Source: Ferdinandcohnia salidurans (GTDB lineage Bacteria; Bacillota; Bacilli; Bacillales; Bacillaceae_L). From it: DNA of 64,000 bases. Each line of letters opens with the position of its first letter. The first letter of the stretch is position 1. The DNA is taken from NCBI RefSeq assembly GCF_042680725.1, contig NZ_JBHUEK010000015.1, forward strand, positions 1 to 64,000. Reading direction: 5' to 3'. The notes beneath the pieces were generated by a model. It ran no database searches. It saw nothing but the letters and a program-made list of their open reading frames with translations, and had not been told where the DNA came from. This document shows positions 50,594 to 58,769 of this stretch, piece after piece. Made by a program: the position numbers and the translations under genes.

Positions 50594-50694
50594 GTTGTGT
50601 CCGATATATTCCAAGTAATGTCCGAAATATAAAAAATTGTGTCCGATAATTTGAAAACAATGTCCGAAATACTAAGAGCAATGTCCGATATATG
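50594..50694. repeat. Intergenic 21-bp phased tandem array
   Basis: Five units with the core TGTCCGA starting at 50598, 50619, 50640, 50661 and 50682, exactly 21 bp apart. The cores alternate TGTCCGATA and TGTCCGAAA and sit in AT-rich DNA. The rest of the gap to 50854 has no other clear signal except the GGGAGG site of the next gene. Confidence 0.88.
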
Positions 50695-50854
50695 CACAAT
50701 GCATATCTTGTACCTACTCAAATCTAAACAACCCACCCCCACAAATTTTATTCATCCACCCAACAAAAACTTTTTGGTAATGGATTCGTGCATGAACTCC
50801 CTAAATGTGGTAAAAACTAACTCTACTACTAACGGAGTTTGGGAGGTTTTACTT

Positions 50855-51664
50855 TTGAAAAGGCTTTTGGGCTTACTTCTTCTTTTAACTGTTACCTTTT
50901 CATTGGTTGGTGCCCACCAGGCAGCAGCAGCTTATTCAAATGCACCCATCCATTGGGGCTTCAAAAAAAGCAAGAACCATGAACCGGCATCAGCGGGTGA
51001 GGAGTATGATAAACTACTCGCAAAATATGGCGCATTTTATATTGGAGACACAACCAAGAAAGACATCTACCTGACTTTTGACAATGGCTATGAAAATGGC
51101 TATACCGAAGAAGTTCTCGATGTATTAAAAGAGAAAAAGGTTCCTGCAACCTTCTTTGTAACCGGACACTATCTAAAAGATCAGTCCGACCTCGTCAAAC
51201 GAATGGCAAAGGAAGGACATATTGTTGGCAATCATTCATGGTATCATCCGGATTTAACAAGAGTGAGTGACGAGCGACTCCGAAAGGAATTAGATTCAGT
51301 AAGGGAGGAAACGAAGAGGCTGACTGGGCAGGATGTCACCTATCTTCGACCACCGCGAGGTATTTTCAGTGAACGCACCCTAGGATTATCAAGGGATTTG
51401 GGCTATCAAAATGTGTTCTGGTCACTTGCATTTGTTGATTGGCATATCAATAACCAAAGAGGTTGGGAGTACGCCTACAACAATATCATGAGACAAATTC
51501 ATCCAGGTGCCATTCTGTTGCTACACACAGTATCAAGGGACAATGCGGAAGCGCTTGGTAAAGCTATCGATGATTTACGAGAAGAAGGGTATACCTTCCG
51601 AAGCTTAGATCACCTAATGGCGGAAAAATCCATTAAAGAAGAGCTCCTATTCAATATGAACTAA
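50855..51664 (+). CDS. pdaA: PdaA, peptidoglycan N-acetylmuramic acid deacetylase (muramic-delta-lactam synthesis)
   Basis: 269 residues from a TTG start with GGGAGG 8 bases upstream. Signal peptide at about 1-24 (KRLLGLLLLLTVTFSLVGAHQAAAA). The NodB domain has IYLTFDNGYENGYTEEVLDVLKEKKVPATFFVTGHYL, in which TFDNGYE is the PdaA variant of the usual TFDDG motif, then GNHSWYHPDL, RPPRGIFS and HPGAILLLHTVSRDNA. PdaA makes muramic delta-lactam in spore cortex, needed for germination. Synteny with B. subtilis yfjS supports orthology. Confidence 0.92.
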   Translation: MKRLLGLLLLLTVTFSLVGAHQAAAAYSNAPIHWGFKKSKNHEPASAGEEYDKLLAKYGAFYIGDTTKKDIYLTFDNGYENGYTEEVLDVLKEKKVPATFFVTGHYLKDQSDLVKRMAKEGHIVGNHSWYHPDLTRVSDERLRKELDSVREETKRLTGQDVTYLRPPRGIFSERTLGLSRDLGYQNVFWSLAFVDWHINNQRGWEYAYNNIMRQIHPGAILLLHTVSRDNAEALGKAIDDLREEGYTFRSLDHLMAEKSIKEELLFNMN

Positions 51665-51667
51665 AAA

Positions 51668-51702
51668 GGAAAAGGACTTAGAATCATCATCTAAGTCCTT
51701 AG
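51668..51702 (+). terminator. Terminator after pdaA
   Basis: AAGGACTTAGA / TCTAAGTCCTT stem with a 7-base loop and weak T-tail. Confidence 0.75.
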
Positions 51703-51707
51703 TTATT

Positions 51708-51828
51708 AATGTCTAGCTTCGGGCGCCATCGGCTCTCTGGTCTAAGCTAATCGCTTCGGAAGGTAAAATACACCTTCTGTCAGCGCTTGTCTTATGCTTG
51801 TCGCCGATAAGCAGGCGCCTTACGCTTT
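51708..51828. repeat. Dispersed Bacillus-type intergenic repeat (TGTCTAGCT element)
   Basis: A GC-richer block beginning TGTCTAGCTTCGGGCGCC and ending GCAGGCGCCTTACGCTTTT, with GGCGCC near both ends and internal CGCTTCGGAAG / CACCTTCTG and GCTTGTC repeats. It closely resembles a repeat I remember as common in intergenic regions of Bacillus and Geobacillus. No open frame. Confidence 0.6.
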
Positions 51829-51834
51829 TCCATT

Positions 51835-52428
51835 TCACATATATTTTTCAACCAATTCATAGCATCTTTCTTTGGTGACCTGTGCTTGTGTGTTTGTTTT
51901 AACTAAAGACTCCATTGTGCCACCTTTGTACTGTTCAGCTTCTTCACTTGCCGCCTTATATTTCTCTTTAATCCATCGGCGTTGTTCTTCACGTAACTCA
52001 TCCATTTCTTCAGTCGGAAGTTGTTTCTCAAGTTCTTTCCAGATTTTATTTAGGGCATCGTCCCAGGCTTTAAAATTTGTTGCCGCAATTTCATCCATCT
52101 CAAGTTGTGTTTCACCCTCAGGCTTGCTTTCGATTTCCTTTTCAATCGCTTCGAGTTCACTTAAATATTGGATCTTAAGAGGACTGTCTTCTGTCGCCGC
52201 TTCGACGTTAGTGTCTGTAGACTCTGCATCAGTATTTTCATCAGTGGTATTTGCCTCGTCACTTGCTTCAGCAACCTCAACAGTCTCATTTGAATCTACT
52301 TTTTCTGAGTCTAAGGTATTTTCCAAGTCTTTAGTTGGTTCTTCTGGTGTTAAACTGGTCTCCTTATCTGTATTTGAACAGGCAGCCAACAAACCTAATA
52401 TGATAATTAATAGTAAAAACTTCTTCAT
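51835..52428 (-). CDS. LprI-like lipoprotein (DUF1311 domain)
   Basis: 197 residues. The N-terminal lipoprotein signal has lipobox LLAAC (Cys about residue 17). A long acidic Glu/Asp/Thr/Ser-rich linker (about 20-90) precedes a helical domain (about 95-195) with NLEYLNKL-like IQYLSELEAIEKEI, AWDDALNKIWKELEKQLPTEEMDELREEQRRWIKEKYKAASEEA and RCYELVEKY, the LprI/DUF1311 pattern. Relatives inhibit lysozyme; the role here is unknown. A large open frame on the opposite strand is a low-complexity mirror of the linker. Confidence 0.82.
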   Translation of the reverse strand: MKKFLLLIIILGLLAACSNTDKETSLTPEEPTKDLENTLDSEKVDSNETVEVAEASDEANTTDENTDAESTDTNVEAATEDSPLKIQYLSELEAIEKEIESKPEGETQLEMDEIAATNFKAWDDALNKIWKELEKQLPTEEMDELREEQRRWIKEKYKAASEEAEQYKGGTMESLVKTNTQAQVTKERCYELVEKYM

Positions 52429-52513
52429 TGCAAAAACTCCTTGTAAAATTTGTTCTATGTAACCTACTTTAACAAATAAGTATGTATCGTCAAATTATAT
52501 CGTAAAAACGATA

Positions 52514-52542
52514 AAAGAGCTGTAAGTTTTCAGCTCTTTTTC
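52514..52542. terminator. Terminator between the lipoprotein and DUF2269-like genes
   Basis: AAAGAGCTG / CAGCTCTTT stem with T-run and A-run flanks. It serves the minus-strand gene ending at 52530 (the stem overlaps its last codons). Confidence 0.65.
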
Positions 52543-53042
52543 TGTGATACTTTTTTCTTCCGCCAGGGTTTAATGTATGAAATAATAAAAATAAAAATGG
52601 TAACTGCCACTTGAAAATAGACCGCATATTGTCTCATTATGTGGTTTTGAATGAACTCGGGGTTGGTCAAAGCTAATTCCCGTTGAGTTTCAAGGAGCTC
52701 CATATTCGTGATCATGAGCTTGTCTATAATAAAAATCCCAACAATCGTTTGAATTAAATATAGTACGAATTTCACGCCAACCCAACGATGCTTGAAAAAG
52801 CCCCAGTTTGTAAAGAACCCATAGATCAGCCCCACTAATAGTGTGCCAATTGCACCCCAACGAACAATGTTATCACTAATGATTACGATATTTTTATATC
52901 CCAAATAGGACTCATCAAATTTAGTAAAATCAAGATGAATATTAAGGGCAAGGGAACTTAATATTCCTCCGAAAAAGACTACGACTAGAAAGACGTGAAT
53001 GATTTTTAACCATTTCATCCCTTTAGGTCCGATTTTTTTCAT
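52530..53042 (-). CDS. DUF2269-like integral membrane protein
   Basis: 170 residues from the ATG at 53042 (GGGAGGT upstream). Four membrane spans. The first span reads MKWLKIIHVFLVVVFFGGILSSLALNI, typical of DUF2269-type proteins that begin with a conserved His in the first span, and GLIYGFFTNWGFFKHRWVGVKFVLYL follows. The function is unknown. Divergent from the SMR pair. Confidence 0.7.
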   Translation of the reverse strand: MKKIGPKGMKWLKIIHVFLVVVFFGGILSSLALNIHLDFTKFDESYLGYKNIVIISDNIVRWGAIGTLLVGLIYGFFTNWGFFKHRWVGVKFVLYLIQTIVGIFIIDKLMITNMELLETQRELALTNPEFIQNHIMRQYAVYFQVAVTIFIFIISYIKPWRKKKVSQKKS

Positions 53043-53215
53043 CTTCCAATACCTCCCGTGTTTTCTGAACAACATCATCCATTTTACGCCGAGGAGGAAC
53101 GTTTAAAAATATGCCTCAGACGTAACTTTCACTACAACTGAGGTCCTATATTTTCTAAACTTGACCGAGGAGGTAAAATGGAGAAAGAGCCTTTTTTATG
53201 GTAGGAGGAATTACA

Positions 53216-53539
53216 ATGAATCCATACATCCTTTTGGTTTTTGCGATTATTAGTGAAGTGTTCGGCAGTTCGATGCTCAAAGCAACAGACGGGTTCAAAA
53301 AGTTCCTGCCTTCTTTAGGAGTCATGATTGGATACGGTCTAGCATTCTACGGTTTATCACTTTCTTTAACAACGTTACCACTCGGAATGGCATATGCGAT
53401 TTGGGCAGGAGTAGGGACAGCACTAACTGCATTAGTCGGAATCATCGTCTATAAAGAACATGTTGATCGGAAAAAAGTCCTTGGATTCTTCCTAATCATC
53501 GGTGGAGTAATTTTACTTAATGTCGGAGGGGGTCATTAA
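53216..53539 (+). CDS. SMR family small multidrug exporter, subunit 1
   Basis: 107 residues, four membrane spans. The essential Glu lies in the first span (FAIISEVFGSSMLKATDGF), and the WAGVGTALTALVG segment of span 3 is conserved. The ATG at 53216 has AGGAGGAAT upstream. The adjacent paralogue starts 1 base after the stop, so they are a paired SMR system of the EbrAB/YkkCD type. Substrate (quaternary cations or guanidinium) cannot be decided. No guanidine riboswitch is recognised upstream. Confidence 0.88.
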   Translation: MNPYILLVFAIISEVFGSSMLKATDGFKKFLPSLGVMIGYGLAFYGLSLSLTTLPLGMAYAIWAGVGTALTALVGIIVYKEHVDRKKVLGFFLIIGGVILLNVGGGH

Positions 53540-53893
53540 ATGAGAGGATATTTTGCATTATCTATTTCAATAATTTGTGAGATTTTTGCAACGGCCATGC
53601 TTAAAATGTCCGAGGGCTTTACTGTTCTTTTTCCGTCGGTCGGTGTCATCATTGGTTATGGACTCGCATTTTATTGCTTATCTTTATGTTTAAAAACCCT
53701 ACCGCTAAGTTTGGCGTATGCGATTTGGTCTGGTGTCGGAACTGCATTAACAGCAGTCATTGGTGCGCTTGTGTGGGGAGAGGTTTTTAGTACGCTTAAA
53801 CTAGCAGGCATTATTTTGATAATCGGTGGAGTGATACTATTAAATTCTTCGAAAAGCGAAGAAATTGAGAATTCAGAAGCTAAAGCACTTTAA
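53540..53893 (+). CDS. SMR family small multidrug exporter, subunit 2
   Basis: 117 residues, four spans and the family Glu in span 1 (ISIICEIFATAMLKMSEGF). WSGVGTALTAVIGALVWGE is the conserved third-span segment. The C-terminal tail is longer and acidic (SKSEEIENSEAKAL), as is common in one partner of heterodimeric SMR pairs. GGAGGG overlaps the end of the preceding gene, giving coupled translation. Confidence 0.88.
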   Translation: MRGYFALSISIICEIFATAMLKMSEGFTVLFPSVGVIIGYGLAFYCLSLCLKTLPLSLAYAIWSGVGTALTAVIGALVWGEVFSTLKLAGIILIIGGVILLNSSKSEEIENSEAKAL

Positions 53894-53950
53894 TAAAAAA
53901 GCATATCCTCTTATAATTGAAAGGGAATACATAAAAAGGGGGACAAGGAA

Positions 53951-54259
53951 ATGGTTGGAGAATGGGAAAACGCAGAACCAGGGGTAAAACGTAAAATTTT
54001 CCCTCCAGGTGAATCAGTAATGATGATGGAGGTGCACTTTGAAAAAGGTGCGGAAGGCTACCAACATAGTCATCTTCATGAACAATTCACGTACGTCATG
54101 AAGGGAAGCTTCCAGTTCACAATCGAAGGTGAACAAACTATCGTTTCCCAAGGAGAAACGATTTTTATTCCAGGGAACCATAAACATGGAGTCGTGGCAC
54201 TTGAAGAAGGTATTTTACTAGATGCATTTACACCTCTTCGTGAAGACCTAATCAAATAA
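53951..54259 (+). CDS. Cupin domain protein
   Basis: 102 residues with a single conserved cupin barrel. Motif 1 is HSHLHEQFTYVMKGSFQFTIEG (metal His-X3-His with Glu), motif 2 is PGNHKHGVVALEE. The family stores or senses small molecules or acts as dioxygenase/isomerase; the function here is unknown. GGGGGACAAGG precedes the ATG. Confidence 0.83.
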   Translation: MVGEWENAEPGVKRKIFPPGESVMMMEVHFEKGAEGYQHSHLHEQFTYVMKGSFQFTIEGEQTIVSQGETIFIPGNHKHGVVALEEGILLDAFTPLREDLIK

Positions 54260-54430
54260 GCCTTGGCTTATTTGCGCTCAGATTTTTTCGAGCTTGCTCG
54301 AAAAGTTACCTTTGAAAATCTGTGGCATCCGCCGGAGGCTTTAACTTTTTTCAGCCGGGTTTGAACTACGAGAACTTTATTGCTCCTAATAATAGATATC
54401 AGTGCTACTACTGAAAAAAGTTAATAGATA
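54260..54430. repeat. Structured intergenic repeat-like block after the cupin gene
   Basis: A TCGAG/CTCGA hairpin with AGATTTTTT and AAAATCT arms (about 54279-54321) is followed by a GGCATCCGCCGGAGGC segment. TTAACTTTTTTCAG (54341-54354) and its exact complement CTGAAAAAAGTTAA (54411-54424) can close a 70-base loop. It looks like a dispersed Bacillus repeat rather than a gene. Confidence 0.5.
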
Positions 54431-54517
54431 ACAGGGAATCCTCTTGCTTGCAGGGGGATTTTTTTTATGCTGAAATGGTATAATGTGTACTAACACTTAT
54501 GAATTGAGGTAGGTTCC

Positions 54518-55384
54518 ATGTGGGAGAAAACAGTGCATGTACAGCCACCATATAATTTTGATCGCGTCCTAGACCGGCTATCGATAAATCCACTTATCGA
54601 TTTAAATAAAGATAAACGCTCCGTGAAGGTACCATTTTATATTAAAAACGAACCTGTAGTTGTTACGGTCAAAGCAACTGGAACAATAGAGAAGCCAACT
54701 TTCGTAGTCACGGGTACTCAAACTGATTTAATGGAACAGGCTTTGCAGCAAGTTTCTCACATTTTTCAATGGGACGTACCATTAGATAAAATCCAGGCCC
54801 ATTTTTTACAAACAGACCTTAGAGATATTTTCATAGAACATCGCGGGACACCGTTGGTCTTAGATTTCGATCCGTATTTTTGCTTGATGAAGTGTATCAT
54901 CCATCAGCAACTTAATATGACGTTTGCCTATACACTGACATCAAGGTTTGTCACGACATTTGGCGAGGAGATTGAAGGAACATGGGTGCATCCTCGACCT
55001 GAAAAAATAGCGGAGTTAACGGTTGAAGATCTGAGAGAGTTGCAATTTAGTGGTCGGAAGGCTGAATATGTGATTGATACCTCCAAACTGATTGCAGCAG
55101 GAGAACTAACACTTAATGACCTCAAATCGAAAACGGATGATGAAGTCATAGAGACTCTTGTAAAAGTCCGTGGAATTGGAAAATGGACCGCAGAAAATTT
55201 TCTTTTATTCGCGTTGGGACGGCCCAATCTATTCCCGATGGCAGATATCGGAATCCAAAATGCCATCAAAAAATTATACAATCTTGAGAAAAAGCCATCC
55301 TATGAACAGATGGAAGAATACAGCAAGCCATGGGAACCATACTTAAGCTATGCCTCCTTGTACTTATGGCGGAGCATCGAATAG
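54518..55384 (+). CDS. yfjP: AlkA-type DNA-3-methyladenine glycosylase (HhH-GPD)
   Basis: 288 residues. The N-terminal ~95 residues form the AlkA-like barrel. The helix-hairpin-helix is VKVRGIGKWTAENFLLFALGRPNLFPMADIGIQNAI, with the catalytic Asp in FPMADIG (about residue 248); IIHQQLNMTFAYTLTSRFV opens the glycosylase core. It removes alkylated bases. In B. subtilis yfjP lies next to yfjO, as here. GAGGTAGG is the ribosome binding site. Second alkylation-repair glycosylase of the window. Confidence 0.88.
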   Translation: MWEKTVHVQPPYNFDRVLDRLSINPLIDLNKDKRSVKVPFYIKNEPVVVTVKATGTIEKPTFVVTGTQTDLMEQALQQVSHIFQWDVPLDKIQAHFLQTDLRDIFIEHRGTPLVLDFDPYFCLMKCIIHQQLNMTFAYTLTSRFVTTFGEEIEGTWVHPRPEKIAELTVEDLRELQFSGRKAEYVIDTSKLIAAGELTLNDLKSKTDDEVIETLVKVRGIGKWTAENFLLFALGRPNLFPMADIGIQNAIKKLYNLEKKPSYEQMEEYSKPWEPYLSYASLYLWRSIE

Positions 55385-55400
55385 AAAGTTGTGTGTAATA

Positions 55401-56786
55401 ATGAAACAACAAAAAGAAAACCAAGCAAAATTACAGGTGGGACAAACATTCCCCCTTACAATAAAAAGACTCGGAATCAACGGAGAAGGTGTCGGTTATT
55501 TTAAAAGGCAGGTCGTCTTTGTTCCGGGAGCCCTGCCAGGTGAAGAGGTAGTCGTTGAAGCAACAAAGGTCCATCCGAAATTCTCTGAAGGAACGATTAA
55601 AAAAATCCGTAAAAAGTCAGAGCATCGGGTGAAGCCACCATGTCCAATCTACGAACTATGTGGCGGTTGCCAGCTGCAGCACTTAGACTATCGTCAGCAA
55701 TTGAATGAGAAGCGGGACATTGTGGTTCAAGCTTTTGAACGCTATGGTAAAACGCCGATTGAAAAGCTGAATATTAAAGACACAATCGGCATGGACAACC
55801 CGTGGAACTATCGAAATAAAAGTCAGTTCCAGGTTGGACTAGATAAGACAAAAGTGATAGCGGGACTCTACGGCCTTAATTCTCATAAGCTAATCGATAT
55901 TGCCGACTGTATGATCCAACATCCTGCAACAAGCAAGGTCACTCAAACAGTCAAAATGATCCTTCAGGATTTAAAAATCTCAATCTATAATGAACGAAAT
56001 CGAAAAGGACTTGTCCGAACAATCGTAACAAGAGTAGGCGTCCAATCGGGAGAAGTTCAGGTTGTCTTAATTACAGCTCAAAAAGAAATTCCACGTAAAC
56101 AATTATTAATAGATGAAATCTCGAAACGATTACCAGAAGTGAAATCAATCATTCAAAACATCAATGGCCAAAAGACTTCACTCATTTTTGGAGACGAATC
56201 GATTCATTTACACGGAAACGAGGTCATTCAAGAAACCCTAGGAGACCTTTCATTCGAACTGTCAGCACGTGCCTTCTTCCAGCTGAACCCGGAGCAAACC
56301 GTCAAACTATATGACGAAGTAAAAAAGGCAGCACAATTAACCGGTAAAGAAAAAATCGTCGATGCCTACTGTGGAGTAGGAACAATTGGACTATGGCTAG
56401 CAGATGGTGCCGCTGAAATCCGCGGAATCGAAATCATCCCAGAAGCCATCGAAGACGCAAGAAAAAATGCCAAAAAACATGGCTTCCAAAACGCCACCTA
56501 TGCCGTAGGAAAAGCAGAAAAACTCCTACCAAAATGGGTAAACGAAGGCTGGCGCCCAGACGTCATCGTCGTCGACCCACCACGCACCGGCTGCGACGAT
56601 CAATTCTTACAAACTGTTTTAAAAGTAAAACCGAAAAAGATGGTGTATGTGTCTTGTAATCCATCTACACTTGCGAAGGATATTCAAGTATTGTCGAAGC
56701 TTTATCGGGTGGAGTATGTGCAGCCGGTGGATATGTTTCCGCATACGGCACATGTAGAGGCGGTTGCGGAATTGGTGCTAAGATAG
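55401..56786 (+). CDS. rlmCD: 23S rRNA (uracil-5-)-methyltransferase, RlmCD/YfjO type
   Basis: 461 residues. N-terminal TRAM domain (about 10-70), then the Fe-S cluster motif CPIYELCGGCQLQHL (about residues 78-92). The SAM-binding motif is VDAYCGVGTIGLWLADGAAEIRGIEI. The catalytic part has VVDPPRTGCD and the nucleophilic Cys in KMVYVSCNPSTLAKD. These enzymes methylate uridines of 23S rRNA. The start ATG at 55401 has no strong ribosome binding site, and the gene begins 16 bases after yfjP. From about 56,350 to 56,610 codon use becomes notably C-rich at third positions. Confidence 0.9.
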   Translation: MKQQKENQAKLQVGQTFPLTIKRLGINGEGVGYFKRQVVFVPGALPGEEVVVEATKVHPKFSEGTIKKIRKKSEHRVKPPCPIYELCGGCQLQHLDYRQQLNEKRDIVVQAFERYGKTPIEKLNIKDTIGMDNPWNYRNKSQFQVGLDKTKVIAGLYGLNSHKLIDIADCMIQHPATSKVTQTVKMILQDLKISIYNERNRKGLVRTIVTRVGVQSGEVQVVLITAQKEIPRKQLLIDEISKRLPEVKSIIQNINGQKTSLIFGDESIHLHGNEVIQETLGDLSFELSARAFFQLNPEQTVKLYDEVKKAAQLTGKEKIVDAYCGVGTIGLWLADGAAEIRGIEIIPEAIEDARKNAKKHGFQNATYAVGKAEKLLPKWVNEGWRPDVIVVDPPRTGCDDQFLQTVLKVKPKKMVYVSCNPSTLAKDIQVLSKLYRVEYVQPVDMFPHTAHVEAVAELVLR

Positions 56787-57116
56787 TATGCAATCAATAA
56801 TTAAAACATGTGGAGTTCGTCTCAAAGATATTTTTAAAAGATGTAGCAGGTCCTAAATAAGGAGCCTGCTGTTTTTTATTATGTGCCACTAAATCATTAA
56901 TAGAATACTATTAGACTGAACATTCTCAAGCTATGCTTCTTGAGAATGATCTACCAACTTTAAGCAAAATTGTGATGAAAGAATGATCATCAATAATTTA
57001 CTGAGAAAATTTCCGTTTACATGTAGAATGGGAATTTTTTTCTTTCACATTAAATTCCTGCAACAAATTTCCAATTACCCCACCTCAACTGTAATGATTT
57101 AACTTATACTGATGTA
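56787..57116. other. Intergenic region with terminator and palindrome
   Basis: Contains the rlmCD terminator AGCAGG...GCCTGCT-GTTTTTTATT (about 56845-56879) and a CATTCTCAAG/CTTGAGAATG palindrome near 56927-56955. Otherwise AT-rich and without a supported gene. It marks the border between the conserved yfj block and the accessory island. Confidence 0.6.
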
Positions 57117-58484
57117 CTAATCAATCATTTTTAAAAAATCATGTTCAGTAATAATTTTGATCTCTTTTCCTTTTTCAATAAGTTCGTAAGCTTTCTCCTC
57201 TTTTGTACTTAATCCATCTTCACCAACAAGTGATTTATCTTGCTTTCCAACAACTAAAAAATGAGTTTTGCTGCTAACTCCGGATTTTAAAACGCCACCT
57301 AAATCCGCAACCTTTTGCATTGCAGTTTTTCGTTCAATTGTCTGAAGTTCTCCAGTAAAGACGATGTTTTTCCCAAAAAGGATATGATTTTCATCAAACG
57401 TTTCAGTGCTGGCGGCGATTTCTGTCACACTTACCTTAGTAAACTTTCTTCTTTTTGCGAACGATTTTATTGGTTTTAATTCCGAAAAGGATTTTATAGC
57501 AATACTACGATGTAAACTACAATATGATTCTAGTGACTTTTTCTTTTTTGAATTTACACAATGAAGAACCAACTCCGCAGTTGCAAATGCATCAGCCAAA
57601 GCATCATGATGATTTTCTAATGATATGCCGAAGAATTCTGTTCTTTCTTTTAAAGAATTCCCCACAGTTACTCCTCTACATGCTCGTGTGCTTATTGCAA
57701 TACTATCTATGTAAGTAAAATCGGGCAGTTCCAAATTATATTCCGTTAGACAAGCATGTAAAACACTCATATCAAACTGTGCATTATGAGCTACAAAAAT
57801 GTTTGAATCTGTGAAGATATCTTTAATTTCCCTCCATATTTCATCAAATTTTTTTGCATCTTTAACAACATCTAACGTAATCCCATGAACATCCACCATC
57901 TCTGGATTAAATTTCAATCCAGGCGGTTGGATATAAATATGTTTTTTATCCACGATTTCATTATTCGCTACAAAAACTAAACCCATTGAACACGCACTAC
58001 TTAGCTCCTTGCTGGCAATCTCAAAATCGATTGCGATAAAATCGAATTTTATCCCTCCAATTTTATATTTTTCCAATAAATATTTATCTAATTCCACTTT
58101 ATTTTCAAATAACAAAGACGATGTTTCCGTTAAAAAATGATAATGGTCACTGTATGTACTTTTACGGATGGTATATGTAACAGAGAAAAGCTTTTCTTCC
58201 TCGTCTTTCCATTCTTTATATTGAATCGACTCTTTATGTATGAGCTTAAACTGATGTCGCCGGATCTCTTTCCCATCTTTCCTAACGATAATCAAAGCGT
58301 CGTTTTGAATATTATGAAATACTAAATTTTGATTTTTATATATGCCCTTGGAACTAAAACATTGCGTTCCATTTTCTAAATGCCTTAGTAACATTTCCTC
58401 ACGTATAAATCCCGTAACAAGAACTTTCCCATCTTCAATATCTAAAATTCCACTTTTCAATTCGTTTACACGATCTTGTAACAT
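57117..58484 (-). CDS. DnaQ-like 3'-5' exonuclease with C-terminal BRCT domain
   Basis: 455 residues from the ATG at 58484 (GGGGGGAT upstream). The first ~150 residues are an unassigned domain. A DEDDh exonuclease domain follows at about 155-320: FIAIDFEIASKE (Exo I), VFVAHNAQFDMSVLHACL (Exo II) and NHHDALADAFATAELV (Exo III). A BRCT domain ends the protein (about 370-455: LFGKNIVFTGELQTIERKTAMQKVADLGGVLKSGVSSKTHFLVVG). DnaQ-BRCT proteins occur in Firmicutes; the N-terminal extension is unusual. It opens the accessory island. Confidence 0.83.
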   Translation of the reverse strand: MLQDRVNELKSGILDIEDGKVLVTGFIREEMLLRHLENGTQCFSSKGIYKNQNLVFHNIQNDALIIVRKDGKEIRRHQFKLIHKESIQYKEWKDEEEKLFSVTYTIRKSTYSDHYHFLTETSSLLFENKVELDKYLLEKYKIGGIKFDFIAIDFEIASKELSSACSMGLVFVANNEIVDKKHIYIQPPGLKFNPEMVDVHGITLDVVKDAKKFDEIWREIKDIFTDSNIFVAHNAQFDMSVLHACLTEYNLELPDFTYIDSIAISTRACRGVTVGNSLKERTEFFGISLENHHDALADAFATAELVLHCVNSKKKKSLESYCSLHRSIAIKSFSELKPIKSFAKRRKFTKVSVTEIAASTETFDENHILFGKNIVFTGELQTIERKTAMQKVADLGGVLKSGVSSKTHFLVVGKQDKSLVGEDGLSTKEEKAYELIEKGKEIKIITEHDFLKMID

Positions 58485-58769
58485 TGATGAATCCCCCCAG
58501 TAATAATTCCCCATAAATTAAGACTATTTTACCATATAAACCCATACTAAAAATGTGAATTTTCTAATAAAAATTACCTCAATTAAAGGTCCACATCGTA
58601 TTAAAGCGTTAGCACACTGGGGGTCAGGCCCTGCTTTTGGGCAATTTATTCAAGAGGGAATATTTGTTAAATGGAGATATTAGACTTTTCAGGAAAATTA
58701 ATACCGGTGTTATCAAAATAATGGTAGAATTTTAGTTATAAAGTTATATTTTAGGAGATTGTGAACGAT
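58485..58769. other. Gap before the DUF4041 gene
   Basis: Holds a GGGGTCAGGCCCTG / TTTTGGGC repeat-like segment near 58619-58650 and AT-rich DNA with the AGGAGA site of the next gene. No reading frame is supported. Confidence 0.4.

Noticed and set aside
51872..52462. 196-codon open frame antisense to the LprI-like lipoprotein gene
   Set aside because: Ser/Val/Ala-rich mirror of an acidic low-complexity linker; no ribosome binding site, and the opposite strand has signal peptide, lipobox and domain.
53043..53215. Guanidine riboswitch before the SMR pair
   Set aside because: No ykkC-type consensus segments; only a simple CCTCAG/CTGAGG hairpin and longer inverted arms are present.
58617..58650. 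Regulatory site or riboswitch at GGGGTCAGGCCCTG
   Set aside because: Looks like a short dispersed GC-rich repeat; symmetry and position give no specific function.
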